Assembly: GCF_051622035.1 (NCBI RefSeq)
Contig: NC_135356.1
Coordinates: 16,389,793-16,453,792, forward strand
DNA: 64,000 bases
Direction of reading: 5' to 3'
Origin: Arctopsyche grandis
Lineage: Eukaryota; Arthropoda; Insecta; Trichoptera; Hydropsychidae
Part shown: positions 42,435 to 54,712 of the stretch, one piece after another
How positions within the stretch are numbered: position 1 is the first letter of the stretch
Layout: the number at the start of each line of letters is the position of its first letter
Position numbers and translations under genes: made by a program
The notes under the pieces: model-generated
Databases searched by the model: none
The model's input: the letters and a program-made list of their open reading frames with translations, nothing else
What the model was told of the DNA's origin: nothing

Positions 42435-44726
42435 TTAATGTGGGACGTTATGAACGTTCGCCACACCGTTGCACAAATTCACTGAGTGCTGCTCGACTGG
42501 CAGTCGAGCTACTCGCCGGACTGCTCGCTTGGTGTTGCTGATGGAGGAGTAGTAGGACCTACTCCTGTGCCCCTGTCTGCCAGGGGCCGCTGCTGCATGT
42601 GCTGGTGTGGTAGCACCCTCGCTCCGGGCTGATCGACCAGATCCTCCTGCTGTTGCGCAACTAGTGGTGCGCCAACTAGGAACTGGCCAGGAGTTATGGG
42701 AGCTGGGTTGGGAAGGTCGAAAGATGTGAGGGTTAAAGGGCGCGGGTACATTGCGCTTCGGCAAGCGGGATCTTCGTACCGCGGAAATACGCGATTCGTC
42801 CAGGGGACGCGTAACTGTCTTGACTGGACGTCTCGCGCCAAAACAAGATAACGGATCACGACCCGTTGTGTGATGGCAATTCCGAGAATCGCTTGAAACT
42901 GTGGGCGCTTCTAGAGAGCCGCCCAATATCCAGCCGAAAGCTGTATTCATCATCGCGATGCGTCCTCCTCTGTCACCGCGTGACTTGGAGGGAACTAAAA
43001 TGGTACGTTTGCCATTGCGTAACATCGCATGATAGGCGTCGCTGCCTATCACCATATCCACTGTACCGGGAATATCGAATGACGGATCGGCAAGTGGGAG
43101 ATGAAGCGGCAAATGGCTCCGAATCTCGGACACGTTGCGCGATGGAAGTTGATTCGCGATCTCGGGCATTATTGCGCAATCGAGATCAACACTGGAGCCC
43201 TGATTGGGGATGCGCGGTAGAATTCGAATTACCGCGCCACTAGTAATGGACGTCCTATTTGAACCTATTCCTACCAGGTTGACGTCCATCCTTTTCGACT
43301 TTAAGGCGAGTCGCCTTCTTAAGTCTTCAGAGATGAGGTTGAGTTCGGAGCCGTTATCTAACAATGCTCGAACCTTGTGCGAACGCCCATCTCCGCCGCG
43401 AACTTGTACTTCCACGGTGGATAACAGGACAGTTCGGGCGTGAGAAGGCGATACGCGTCTCACCGAGTGTAAAACCAACGATGATTTTACGGGTTTGGCG
43501 TTCTCTGATTTCTTTGGGCTCCGATAATGTTTGGCCTTATTTGAAGGCGAAGTTTGGTATGGAGTTGAGTCATGTAACATGGTGTGATGGGCATGACCGC
43601 ATTTGAAGCATCTCTGCTTTGTTTGGCACGCGTGAACTATGTGCCCTGGCCTCAAGCAGTTGAGACATAGTCGACGTTTTATGGCGTTCGACCTACGCTC
43701 ATCACCGCTCATTTGGCGGAATGATGGACAGGCTAGCAGAGAATGACTTCCGCTGCAACTGATGCAGGAGGGGCGTTCCCTCCTCACATGCAGAACTGCT
43801 GCCTTCGGATTCGTAATGGTTCTTGGTCGAGGATTCGACTCGCCTTTTAAGACGAAGTCGGCATTTGCCATCGATTGGCACTGAAGCGTCAGAAATTCGA
43901 TGAGTTTGTGGAATGTGCACTCCTCATGTTTTGGCGCTTGAAGCTCCCATTGTCGAACCGTGTATCGATCGAGCTTCCTAGTGATGCACATGACCAAAAT
44001 GTCGTCCCAAGTGTCGACCGGAACGCCCAAGTTGGCCAGTGCACGGACGTGCATGCTAAAATCGTCTATGCAGCGATGCAAACTTGCGTAACTATTGGAC
44101 GCAATTTGTTCCGCATCCAATATTGCGCGAATGTGGGACTGAACAACAATTTTTTTATTGTTGTAGCGCTGCTCCAGAATGGACCAAGCGCGGGAGAAGG
44201 AATCATCAGATAACTCTAAGCCACTGACTACGCGATTGGGTTCTCCTTTTAGGACTGCCAACAAGTATTGGAAACGGGCGAGTTGAGAAGTTTCGCCGGC
44301 CATAGCGACCAAGAAGCGTTGTGAGAAAAGGGGCCAATTTTGGACGTTGCCTTCGAAGGTGGGCAACTCCAAACGGGGCAATTTTATTGCCGAATTTGAT
44401 TGCGATACAGCGGAAATCGTGACGGCAGCGCCACCTACCGGCGACGCGCTCAGTTGCAGCTCCCGCAATCTGAGCATTTCCATACATCGTTCGAGGGCGA
44501 TTAAGTATTCCGTCTCGAACTCGTCAATGACGGACTCGGAGGCCCGAGCCTCCGCTTCGTCCAGCTCGTCAATCTGAGCTTGGACCGATTCGAAATCAGA
44601 CAACAGAGGTTTAATTATCTCGAGTCTGATTTGGAGCATGGAAATACTCAGATCCCCCTCCAAATGGTTCGCATTTCTCGTTAACCGAGCGCGAATGCTT
44701 TTCCGCGTATTCCGAAGTGCTTCCAT
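42435..44726 (-). CDS. BEL/Pao Gag-protease polyprotein, truncated
   Basis: I take the start at MEALRNTRKSI (44726); the frame is open further upstream to 44783, but that stretch is hydrophobic 5' leader. Order: a helical N-terminus (coiled-coil-like, QIDELDEAEARASESV); a DUF1759-type Gag domain from about residue 115 (KLPRLELPTFEGNVQNWPLF); a Cys/His array (CISCSGSHSLLACPSF, CLNCLRPGHIVHAC, CFKCGHAHHTMLH); and a DUF1758-type aspartic protease starting VRALLDNGSELNLISEDL, where the triad is D-N-G rather than D-S/T-G, and running to FGWILGGSL. Beyond about 42900 the frame passes out of phase through an integrase remnant and ends at 42435. The RT, RNase H and IN core are deleted, so the element is non-autonomous. 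Capsid assembly and RNA packaging are the likely retained roles. Confidence 0.92.
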   Translation of the reverse strand: MEALRNTRKSIRARLTRNANHLEGDLSISMLQIRLEIIKPLLSDFESVQAQIDELDEAEARASESVIDEFETEYLIALERCMEMLRLRELQLSASPVGGAAVTISAVSQSNSAIKLPRLELPTFEGNVQNWPLFSQRFLVAMAGETSQLARFQYLLAVLKGEPNRVVSGLELSDDSFSRAWSILEQRYNNKKIVVQSHIRAILDAEQIASNSYASLHRCIDDFSMHVRALANLGVPVDTWDDILVMCITRKLDRYTVRQWELQAPKHEECTFHKLIEFLTLQCQSMANADFVLKGESNPRPRTITNPKAAVLHVRRERPSCISCSGSHSLLACPSFRQMSGDERRSNAIKRRLCLNCLRPGHIVHACQTKQRCFKCGHAHHTMLHDSTPYQTSPSNKAKHYRSPKKSENAKPVKSSLVLHSVRRVSPSHARTVLLSTVEVQVRGGDGRSHKVRALLDNGSELNLISEDLRRRLALKSKRMDVNLVGIGSNRTSITSGAVIRILPRIPNQGSSVDLDCAIMPEIANQLPSRNVSEIRSHLPLHLPLADPSFDIPGTVDMVIGSDAYHAMLRNGKRTILVPSKSRGDRGGRIAMMNTAFGWILGGSLEAPTVSSDSRNCHHTTGRDPLSCFGARRPVKTVTRPLDESRISAVRRSRLPKRNVPAPFNPHIFRPSQPSSHNSWPVPSWRTTSCATAGGSGRSARSEGATTPAHAAAAPGRQGHRSRSYYSSISNTKRAVRRVARLPVEQHSVNLCNGVANVHNVPH
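42509..42859 (-). pseudogene. BEL/Pao integrase C-terminal remnant
   Basis: In a frame shifted from Gag-protease, the sequence reads YPRPLTLTSFDLPNPAPITP then GQFLVGAPL. This matches the BEL/Pao integrase signature S-R-P-L-T-x-L-S-x-D-x-x-x-x-x-L-T-P-G-H-F-L-x-G-x-P-L. It marks the downstream edge of the internal deletion. The tail beyond is not recognised. Confidence 0.85.
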
Positions 44727-44862
44727 TTTGGACACGACAAAAATAAACAATGGACACGGGAAAAGAAACAAAATGGCGACCAAAAATCACAACAACAACA
44801 GAAAAATGCTAATTACGACCAACCTAGATTAGACGACGTTGACAGACCAGCTCTGGAGGATT

Positions 44863-44881
44863 CGGCTATCGAAGGACCAAA
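44863..44881 (-). promoter_or_regulatory. BEL/Pao primer-binding site
   Basis: Directly after the 5' LTR the minus strand reads TTTGGTCCTTCGATAGCCG, the TGGTCCTTCG-type tRNA primer site common in BEL/Pao elements. The tRNA was not identified. Confidence 0.7.
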
Positions 44882-45392
44882 TGTACAGACTCCAGGGATG
44901 TTCAACTCGAGAGCACCCCGGAAGTCGGTTTCTTAGAAGCTCGTGGTAAGCGTGGGCGGGGCTGGTTTCCTCCAAGGGATCCACAGGTCGTCGTCTGCGG
45001 TCTGGTCTCTGCTGCTGTCGGCTCGGCTCGATGTATATCTCTCTCTCTCTCGTACAGTGTGCGTAAGTGAGGGTGATACGGGACAAAGGCGGGAAATTGA
45101 ATAGTAATGAAAACAGGTTATAATTCTGTTTGTATGGTGACTGTATTTTATATATATATGTATATACAGAGATCAAGCAGGGGGGACAGAAAAAGGGGGG
45201 GGGGAGTCCGACTTGAAATTAGCGCGCACGTGTTCAAGAGGTTATGGTAACCTCACTCAACCACGTGGCTCCGTGATCTGACTTCGACGAAGAGAGACCA
45301 GGAATTCCTCACTTCTCACCGGACGTATACTGAAGCTGTACTTCCAGTATCGTCTGCCGATCAAGGCTGAGCTGATCGGGACTCGGTGGTGG
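44882..45392 (-). repeat. BEL/Pao 5' LTR, 511 bp before the gap
   Basis: Same as the 3' LTR except for a 19-bp insertion (ACAGAAAAAGGGGGGGGGG type) near 45186. The last 151 bp are replaced by Ns. Confidence 0.9.
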
Positions 45393-45892
45393 NNNNNNNN
45401 NNNNNNNNNNNNNNNNNNNNNNNNNNNNNNNNNNNNNNNNNNNNNNNNNNNNNNNNNNNNNNNNNNNNNNNNNNNNNNNNNNNNNNNNNNNNNNNNNNNN
45501 NNNNNNNNNNNNNNNNNNNNNNNNNNNNNNNNNNNNNNNNNNNNNNNNNNNNNNNNNNNNNNNNNNNNNNNNNNNNNNNNNNNNNNNNNNNNNNNNNNNN
45601 NNNNNNNNNNNNNNNNNNNNNNNNNNNNNNNNNNNNNNNNNNNNNNNNNNNNNNNNNNNNNNNNNNNNNNNNNNNNNNNNNNNNNNNNNNNNNNNNNNNN
45701 NNNNNNNNNNNNNNNNNNNNNNNNNNNNNNNNNNNNNNNNNNNNNNNNNNNNNNNNNNNNNNNNNNNNNNNNNNNNNNNNNNNNNNNNNNNNNNNNNNNN
45801 NNNNNNNNNNNNNNNNNNNNNNNNNNNNNNNNNNNNNNNNNNNNNNNNNNNNNNNNNNNNNNNNNNNNNNNNNNNNNNNNNNNNNNNNNNNN
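45393..45892. other. Assembly gap, 500 N
   Basis: Exactly 500 undetermined bases, probably a placeholder. The left side is inside the BEL 5' LTR; the right side is the base equivalent to 27872. Confidence 0.99.
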
Positions 45893-46160
45893 TATCACTG
45901 TAAGCTTGGCTGTCCATAACATGACGTTGACAATTACTTTTATCGTCTAAAAAATATAAATTTCCATTAATATAAAATACTAGCTGTATTACCCGGCTTC
46001 ACTCAGTGTTTATAATATAAACCGCTTAAACATGACTAAGCTAATAGTAAACATTAAATTAAAAAAAAAAAATTAAAAAAAAAAATTTTAAAAATTTAAA
46101 AACAAATTTTAAAAATTTGAAAAAAATAAATAAAATAAAATAAAAAAAATCATTTTTTTT
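45893..46160. repeat. Start of copy C (end of the 7234 block)
   Basis: Matches 27872-28139. The poly-A tract has the copy A form. Confidence 0.9.
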
Positions 46161-46483
46161 TGCCTTCTAGGGCTTCGCCCTCGGCGCCCCCCTGAGCCTT
46201 TGCCTTCTAGGGCTTCGCCCCTCCACGCCCCCATGTGCAATTGCCGTTAAGGGCTACGCCCCCCTTAGATGATGCCTTTTAGGGCTTCGCCCCTCCGCGC
46301 CCCCATGTTTAAATGCCGTCTAGGGCTTCGCCCCCATGATCAGTTGCCTTTTAGGGCTTCGCCCCTCCACGCCCCCATGATTAAATGCCGTCTAGGGCTT
46401 CGCCCCCCTTAGTTAATGCCTTTTAGGGCTTCGGCCCTCCGCGCCCCCAAGATTAATTGCCGTTTAGGGCTTCAATTAATCTT
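46161..46483. repeat. Minisatellite, copy C
   Basis: Same array as 8983-9305 and 28140-28462. Confidence 0.9.
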
Positions 46484-46663
46484 GAATTTTTTTTTACAGA
46501 TTACACGTTGCAGTTCTTTATAGGACACTTTATTGTATCATAATTTAACTTTAACATGAAATGTTTCTTATGGGGCGGTTCAAATACATAAAAAAAAAAA
46601 AATACCTGTGAGAACATCGACAATATTGGCTACTATATTATATTTGTATTTGTTCTGTCGTAG

Positions 46664-47128
46664 TAGTCTGTCTATTATACATGCGTTTTCTTTGTCACCT
46701 TCTTTTAATATTGATGATTGGAAAGCCAATTTTAATATATGTACATCTTTTTTGATTCCTTTTTATTACTTAATTTTATCATACATTTTATTGTAAATAT
46801 GTACAATGGTTGCTATTTAATATAGTATAGTATATATAGCAAAAGGTAATACAAACCTACAAAGGCAATATATATTTTTTCAATGTTCACTCGCCATTAG
46901 GTGGGAAATCCTTTTTAAATGTTCTGTCGGGCGCAATATGGTGTATATAGCAATATAGTTTAAGGGCTATTTGCAAAGACATGTTATAACATTTATCTGT
47001 CTATGTTACTACGCCATCTGTTGATATCGCGTCGAAAAAGATAGATTTTCGGTAAAAGCGTCATTAGTGGAATAGCATTAGGTGAATTGATTTAGGTGAA
47101 TTGCATTCGACCAATTTACTTGCTCCCG
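46664..47128. repeat. Dispersed repeat, copy C member
   Basis: Copy of 9486-9950 and 28643-29107. Confidence 0.85.
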
Positions 47129-48399
47129 CTGCCGTTACGACGCCATTATTGTGGCATCCAAACGTGACGCCTCGGCGTGGTAGCATCTTAATCTATACGC
47201 ATTTAACCTATTAGGTGATGCTTAAAATATATATATATAGTATTTTAAAAGCTCCAAATTCATTCGCATAAGGATAAGTGCGCGTTGGTTTTCGTCAAGT
47301 GCTCACGCGGAACTCATTGGGCCCCATAATAAGTCAGTGGCTTTCGAGACTCCATCTAATAATAAAAATGGCTCTAAGATTTTCCATCGGAAGTTGTGAC
47401 AGAAACATTAACAGCATTTATGGGAACGTGAGCATTTCGCAAGTTCGTGACGGAGAATTCGACCCCCCATGATGATGACCTTTCAAGGACACTTCAAACA
47501 ATTGACTTGGATGCTTTGTCTATAGAAATTGACTATACGCGGAGCTTCATATTCAGGTATAAGATACCAATTTAAATGAAATATAGAAACCTTGTAAAAA
47601 AAAAGATGGAAATGGACGTGGAAAAAAGCCATGAAACAATGGAAATTACCTAATTAACTAAACTACGGTGAGATTTTCTAAATTTATACATATATTGTTG
47701 AATAATTATAGTCCTTAAATGTAATAATATTTTGTTTTCTTTTATGAAGAATGTGACTGCTTTGGATAGCCTAAGAAACAGACGCCTCCATACTGAACGA
47801 CCCGAACTTCACCGCAGAAGCGGTCTCGTCATAAAGCAATCACGCTTCTTTTACAATTCAAGAAGATTACTCGGCTGTGATGGATCCGGCATTCTTGCTG
47901 CAAGGAGTAGGAATAAGAAGACAGTGCTTCCGGAAATCAAAGGTTTCCTCTCTGTCATATGATACTGAATAAGTGGGTGTATGACCCGCATGATTGTGGG
48001 TCCCTCTAAATTTACTACTAAAATTTTCTAGGTTAATGCACTAAAACTTCAACTGTTTTATTGTCAATTGTTGTCTAAACGTTATATTTTATTTTCAAAA
48101 CAGTAAAATTAGCCCACAGTGACTTACAGGTTGCCCTGAACTGTCACTATGGCTGGAAACATTTAAACAGTATTACAATGATACAGACAACAAAAATAGA
48201 GAAATATTATAAAAATAAATACAGATTATTGGTTAAACCGCTCGAATCATTTTTGTCTTCGAAGAGGAAAAAATCCCACTTCCAGTTTATTAAATTAAGT
48301 GATTTCAAAAATCAAATCGATTGGATGATTTGTTCTCTAGTTATAACTGCAGCAAATTTGAAAAATGTAGTTGCGAGAAAAACGCGTTTGAGGTTTAAG
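47129..48399. other. Duplicated block without a firm gene, copy C
   Basis: Copy of 9951-11221 and 29108-30378. Confidence 0.5.
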
Positions 48400-48708
48400 T
48401 TACCCATACAATGTACCTTCCTCTTCTTCGAAATACACATGTAGGGCTGCTGAAGCCTTTCTTCGAGCTGATCGGCCCTCTTTCGAAGCAGCCTGTTGAC
48501 GATGATCTGCTATTTGTAGCCTCGTATCATCTTTGTCAGCGGCATAATCGTTTGCTGCAGGTCCAACTATTAATCCCATCACATTGAACATTTTTAAAAT
48601 AGAAGAATAACCTTCATTGATTATTGACGTAGTAAAGTAATTGGATAATTCGATAGTTTTGAGACCACTGTGGAGGTGTTTTGGAGCAAAGTGCCAAATT
48701 TTTTTCAA
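48400..48708 (-). pseudogene. Mutator-like(?) transposase tail, copy C
   Basis: Same protein as 11222-11530 and 30379-30687. Confidence 0.45.
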
Positions 48709-48881
48709 AATTTCACACTAGTTAATACACTGCGGAAATTTTATTAAATAACGACCAGCTGTCATTGTATGGATCATAAACTTCTATCATGTCAGAGATT
48801 CCAACGTGATGTTCGATTGCTAGAATGCAAACTTTCAACGGTAAAGTTGATCTGCTGTTTTTAATAAGATACAATTCTTAT

Positions 48882-49133
48882 AAATGCTCATAATACATGT
48901 AATACATATTAATTAAAGACTCTAAAGTCGACGATCTAAAGCAGATTGTGTTTAGGAAATCTTCAACACATTTTACTGGATGTTCTATAAAATATTCACT
49001 CTTAGCTTTCAATAGATTTGACCAATTATGTCCACCTTTTCACTGAACTGTTTCAATGTCATTGCTCCGCGATAGTAATATCCGATTTTAAATTTATTTT
49101 GTTAGTAATCATAGTATTATATTATTATAATGA
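48882..49133. repeat. Satellite-like module, copy C
   Basis: Copy of 30861-31112. Confidence 0.85.
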
Positions 49134-50539
49134 TATCAATATGAATGTGCGCGTGGAGCGGGGCGAATTCGCGACTTTTCGCAAAAGACACTTTGTATCC
49201 AAAAAAATGGAATAACTTTTTAACTATAGCATATTTCTACGCGAAACTTGGAGAAGTTATAGAATATGATATTATCTAAATTATTAACGTCTAATTTTAC
49301 AAAAATATTATCTCTTCAGGGGGTGGTTCTGAAACAAATGCACCCTATAAGGTTTTATGTGTTAAATATATGCATATATATATATATATATATATATTTT
49401 GAACAATTTAACATCTGTGCCGATGGGACACATATTTACTCAATACAAAAAAAATGGGTTCACGAATTTACGACGTTTTTATGACGGTCGAAATGATGTT
49501 ATATGAAATGATTCGTGTGTTTTCAAAGTCGAGCAACTTTATCTAATAAAACATGAGACGCAGTCATGGAGATTGTACGCGTATACAATATACTTATGAT
49601 TATGTAGTACATATTTTATGTGATTGTCCAAAGCAGTGATCCACAACCAGTAAGCGCGTTTTATTTTTTACACGATTACTTTTTCTTTCTATCATATAAC
49701 AATCTTTTTGAATTAAAATTATAAAAATAAAAATATTGTATTACAACGTAGAATATCGGCTTTTATATGTAAAATATAATTTATATAAAGGTACTTCCAA
49801 AACATTGATAATCGCCTAAATTTACTTGGAACCTATTTTTTTTGGAAGGTTACCAATAAAAATAATGAACCGAAAAGATTTTGTTTGTACGCAATTTTGC
49901 CGATGCTTATTTTGAAAACCTTTTTTTTTAGTAAAATTTCCCCGAAAGTATCGAACCCATGCATTTGTCACGATTTGCCTTTGATAAAAAAAAAAGCCGC
50001 CGCTGCACTTGTGACGCTCTTTAGGCCCATAATTTAAGGGGGTAATAGAGAAGTTTGGAAAGCAAAATGGAGTGTTAGTGTGTTGATAAAACATTATTTT
50101 TGCGTAATTATTAACGGAAAAATATATGGTTGCGTTCCACGAGTTGCGAATCACTTACAATTCGCCTAAGCATTGCGCGTACATTCACGGTTGTGATATG
50201 ATACTCCGACGGCGGTGATATTTGAATTAAATAAAAATACAATGAGAATTTTGTATGAGATCATGTATGTAATTACTAAGAATCAATTGCAATCAATAAA
50301 AATCGATGAAAATTTAAAATAAACCAAAATTTTCTTTTTGTTCGATATGTCTGAAATTTAAAAAATATGATCATTTTTTTTCGAAATAATATTATATAAA
50401 CCCCAATTGAGACATATATAGTCTTAAAACAAAATATTATGGCGCGTATATGTGTGGGATCGACGACGTGGAATCCACGTTCCCCGTCACAGCGCAAGGT
50501 TTACCGAGGACGTGGATTCCGCGTTCCCCGTCGTTAACG
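49134..50539. other. Unclassified B/C segment, copy C
   Basis: Copy of 31104-32516. The AT run is one dinucleotide longer than in B. Paired 24-mers at about 50465-50532. No gene. Confidence 0.5.
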
Positions 50540-50798
50540 AGTTAATATGTACAGCGTAATAGGAAAAATAGCTCAAAAACCTATTTTTAATTCTTATAAA
50601 TGGTCATAATACATCTAATACATAATATTAATTAAAGACTCTAAAGTCGACGATCTAAAGCAGATTGTGTTTGGGTATTCAACCCTTTTTACTAGATGTT
50701 CTATTAAATATTCACTCTTGGCTTTCAATAGACTTGACCAATTTGGTGAATTGAATTATGTCCACCTTTTCACTGAACTGTTTCAATGTCATTGCTCC
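50540..50798. repeat. Satellite-like module, copy C
   Basis: Copy of 32517-32775, cut by the integrase fragment. Confidence 0.88.
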
Positions 50799-50799
50799 A

Positions 50800-51399
50800 T
50801 CAGTGTTTTGTTTCTGGTGGAGTCTCATATTGTGCTGGTTGTGGTTGTTCTTGCGAAGTTGGCTGTGACTTTTCTTGTGATGTTGGCGGTGTGTCCAGGT
50901 TCTGTAGAAATGCGGGCTTAACTCTGTCTATTGATACTGCTTTTTCTGAACCGGCTATGTCTAACCACATGTTCTTACTGTTTCGTCGTAAAACATTGTA
51001 TGGTCCTTCATATGGTGGTTGTAGTGGTGCGCATACTGAGTCTGTCCTTAAGAAGATGTATTTGCAGTCGTGAAGGTGTTTGTTGACGAAAGTTTTGTGT
51101 TGCCCATGGTGTTGTATCGTTGGTCTTATCTGATGCATGGTTCTTAGTAGTTTTCCGGCAAATGTTGATGCGTCTTCGGGTGGTGTATTTAAAAATAGGT
51201 CTGCTGGTAGACAAAGTGTTGTGCCGTATGTCAGTTGTGTCAGTTGAGAATAGCCAATGTCTTCTCTGACCGCTGATCGTAGTCCAAGTAGTATCATGGG
51301 CAAAACGTCTGTCCATTTGTCTGTGTTGCAGGCTTTGATGGATGCCTTGAGTGTTCTGTGACATCGTTCTATTATTCCGTTTGATTGCGGGTGGTATGC
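50800..51399 (-). pseudogene. Gypsy integrase fragment family 1, copy C
   Basis: The protein is identical to 32777-33376, with the same in-frame join to the foreign linker. Confidence 0.9.
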
Positions 51400-51597
51400 G
51401 GCGTTCTTCCACTCGACGATTTTGTCGATCGTCGTGTTTGTCATCTCGTTGGGCAAGATCCCTACGAGGGCTACTCGTGCTTCCGGTTCTGCGGGTTCTA
51501 CTGGTTCCGTTCAGGCCAAGTCGTTTTCTTGATCGGTTGTCTCTGCGCGTGAGCATTTGGGACACTTCCGTACACGGTGAACGATAGCTTCAGCAGC
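51400..51597 (-). pseudogene. RNase H-integrase linker, copy C
   Basis: Copy of 33377-33574. Confidence 0.7.
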
Positions 51598-51883
51598 TGT
51601 AATGTGTGTAGATGTATGGATGACCAATGGCTGTGTGTGTGTGTGTCGTCGTCTCTCGTTCAGCTCGCTCTGGAGCACGTGCTGGAACAGTGCCTGTGCC
51701 CCTTTGTGGCGGGGGCTGTGGATGAGTAAGCTGGCTGGTCAGGCAAGGTAGACCAGCCACGCCAAGACCGTCTCGGCCGGCGGATGGCGGGCGTCTCAGT
51801 TTGTCAGATGAGCGCGCCTCGTAAAATGAGTGCGCGCCCGTGAGAGCCCAAAACACGGCCATGTGGGTTTTTTGGCTCGGACA
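51598..51883 (-). mobile_element. LTR a, copy C
   Basis: Copy of 33575-33860 with the adjoining purine tract. Confidence 0.75.
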
Positions 51884-51931
51884 TACTCCCCGGGTTGGAA
51901 TAAATATAAATATAAATAAATATTTCAAGAA

Positions 51932-52219
51932 TCAACATAAACAATTCAAATGATACAGATAAGAGGTCTTTGCAATCATTTGCAAAGCTAATATGTTGAC
52001 ACACGGCCTTCGCGATAGTGCGTCCGCGTTCCCGTGCTTTATCCCCGGTCGATGAATGATGGTCACGTTGTACTGGCCCAGAATTTCCAGCCACCTCGCC
52101 AACTGGCCCCCCGGTCTTTTGAAGTTCTTCAGCCACGTTAACGCTGAGTGGTCGGTTCGTAACGTGAACTTCGAGCCCGATAGGTAGTGGTGGAAGTGTT
52201 GAATGGCTTTAATTGCCGC
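51932..52219 (-). pseudogene. Gypsy RNase H fragment, copy C
   Basis: Same chimeric frame as 33909-34196. Confidence 0.88.
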
Positions 52220-52542
52220 CAATTTGGTGAATTGAATTGTGTCCACCTTTTCACTGAACTGTTTCAAAGTTAATGCTCATAATACATCTAATACATAATA
52301 TTAATTAAAGACTCTAATGTCAACGATCCTAAGCAGATAGTGTGTGGTTATTAAACAGCTTTTACCAGATGTTCTATTAATTATTCACTCTTGGCTTTCA
52401 ATAGACTTGACCAATTTGGTGAATTGAATTATGTCCACTTATTCACTGAACTGTTTCAATGTCATTGCTCCGCGATAGTAATATCCGATTTGAAATTTAT
52501 TTTGTTACTAATCATAGTAATATATTATTATAATGTTAATAT
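52220..52542. repeat. Satellite module, copy C
   Basis: Copy of 34197-34519. Confidence 0.88.
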
Positions 52543-52944
52543 TGAAGAGTATTCAGAGGTAAGTGGAGTCAGGTCGAGGTACATGAAAACACGCAGGCAG
52601 GTTCCAAGTCTTTATTGCTGCTCGTCCGGTGGAGTTCACGATCCGAATGCCACCGTTCGAGAGCGCACCATACTTATAAATACTCAGCGCTCAGCGCATA
52701 CACGTAAATGTGTATAGTCATTGGTCAAGGAGTCTGGTGCAGCCATTGGCCGCAACGCCCGACTCCACCATTGGTCGGCGTCACCATGACGTCACCGGTC
52801 TACGGGCGTGTCTCTTAATAACTTTACATAACTCCCCTAAGAGAGATCGTCCCGATCGACCCATTAATTATACAAGTTAAAGTTACAGTAAAACAAAATT
52901 ATAAACAGTTACACTGAAAACAATTACACTTAAAACAATTACAG

Positions 52945-54181
52945 TCAATATTCGACGGCCTTATACCTTGCGAGTCTATCAAGGTGCACCACCATTAATC
53001 GGTTTGAGCCGTCGAATTCTCTGCGTATACGATACACTACGTCACTCAGTTTGGTCACTATGATGTACGGTCTTTCCCACAGCGATTGCAGCTTTGGTGA
53101 AAGCCCTGGAGTCTTGGCAGGGTTGTACAGCCATACTCGGTCACCTGTTTCGTACGCCGGTTCGGTTCTGCGGACATCGTATCGCGTCTTCATATGGCTA
53201 TTCTGCATCCGGAGGTGGGCTCTGGCGAACCGATGTACCTTGGCCATGTCTTCGGTCAACTTCGTGGTATATCGGTGTGGATCCTGAGGTTCGCTGTCTG
53301 GTGGAGGGCCCCCATATAGTAGGTCCGCCGGCATGCGCAGTTCTCGTCCGTACATCATGGCTGCTGGTGATGCTCCTGTCGCATCGTGTTGGGCCGCTCT
53401 ATAGGCCACGAGGAAGTGCGGAACCAGCGTGTCCCAGTTGTCCTGCTCCTCGTTGACGAACTTCGTCAAGTGCGCCCGCATGGTTCGATTGAGTCGCTCG
53501 ACCATTCCATTGGACTGAGGTCGGTACGGTGTTGTTCTCGTTTTGTGGACGCCCAGCCGGTCCAGTGCCTGACGAAACAACTTTGACTCGTTTCGTCCCT
53601 GGTCAGAGTGCAGCTCGTTCGGGACGCCTAGCTGCGTGAACACTTGTTCTACTAGGGCGTCTGCTACGGTCTCTGCCTCCTGGTTTGGTAGTGGAATCGC
53701 TTCCGGCCACTTCGTGAAGTAGTCCATAGCCACCAGTATGTATCGGTTTCCTCGTTCGGTGGCCGGGAGTGGACCCAGAATGTCGACTGCCATTCGTTGT
53801 AGTGGCGTCCCCGAAAGGTACGGTTGAAGTGCCCCTCGATTCCTTCGGTGTGGTCCGTTGTGGGCCCCGCACTGTGCGCATCGTTCGCACCACTGGGTGA
53901 CGTCGATTCGACACGTCGGCCAGTAATATTTTTGGCGCACGTTTCGGTACGTTTTGTGGATACCGAAGTGGCCCCCCGTGGGTGCGTTGTGCATCTCCCA
54001 CATGATTTCGGGTATCTTCTCAGTCGGCACGACCAGCTGCTTTGTGTGACGTGTTCCCGCGGTGTTCTCCCATCTACGGTACAGCTTACCGCCTTCCACC
54101 TCCAATGCGTCCCATTGGGTCCACAGGATTTTCAGTTCCTGCTCCTCAGCAGACACTGTTTCCCACGGTGATCTCGTTCCG
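52945..54181 (-). CDS. Ty3/Gypsy integrase, copy C
   Basis: The protein is identical to 34922-36158: zinc-binding HHCC, all three DDE residues and the GPY/F-like tail are present. Confidence 0.92.
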
Positions 54182-54378
54182 GCGTTCTTCCACTCGACGA
54201 TTTTGTCGATCGTCGTGTTTGTCATCTCGTTGGGCAAGATCCCTACGAGGGCTACTCGTGCTTCCGGTTCTGCGGGTTCTACTGGTTCCGTTCAGGCCAA
54301 GTCGTTTTCTTGATCGGTTGTCTCTGCGCGTGAGCATTTGGGACACTTCCGTACACGGTGAACGATAGCTTCAGCAGC

Positions 54379-54664
54379 TGTAATGTGTGTAGATGTATGG
54401 ATGACCAATGGCTGTGTGTGTGTGTGTCGTCGTCTCTCGTTCAGCTCGCTCTGGAGCACGTGCTGGAACAGTGCCTGTGCCCCTTTGTGGCGGGGGCTGT
54501 GGATGAGTAAGCTGGCTGGTCAGGCAAGGTAGACCAGCCACGCCAAGACCGTCTCGGCCGGCGGATGGCGGGCGTCTCAGTTTGTCAGATGAGCGCGCCT
54601 CGTAAAATGAGTGCGCGCCCGTGAGAGCCCAAAACACGGCCATGTGGGTTTTTTGGCTCGGACA
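54379..54664 (-). mobile_element. Nested LTR a, copy C
   Basis: Copy of 36356-36641. Confidence 0.78.
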
Positions 54665-54712
54665 TACTCCCCGGGTTGGAATAAATATAAATATAAATAA
54701 ATATTTCAAGAA

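Larger units (their letters stand above)
41375..45392 (-). mobile_element. BEL/Pao element, internally deleted, right end lost in gap
   Basis: The left (3') LTR is 41375-42017, followed by the polypurine tract (42018-42032). The right (5') LTR starts at 44882 and is cut by the N gap. It is inserted after GTGGT in the P-type transposase. The full version is at 59398-63566. The RT, RNase H and most of the integrase are missing. Confidence 0.92.

Noticed and set aside
42509-42859. Separate functional ORF overlapping Gag-protease
   Set aside because: Its content is the tail of a BEL/Pao integrase left by an internal deletion, not an independent gene.
42866-43243. Plus-strand 125-residue ORF in the BEL region
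   Set aside because: Antisense shadow of the Gag-protease coding sequence.
45257-45922. ORFs spanning the N gap
   Set aside because: They consist almost entirely of undetermined bases.
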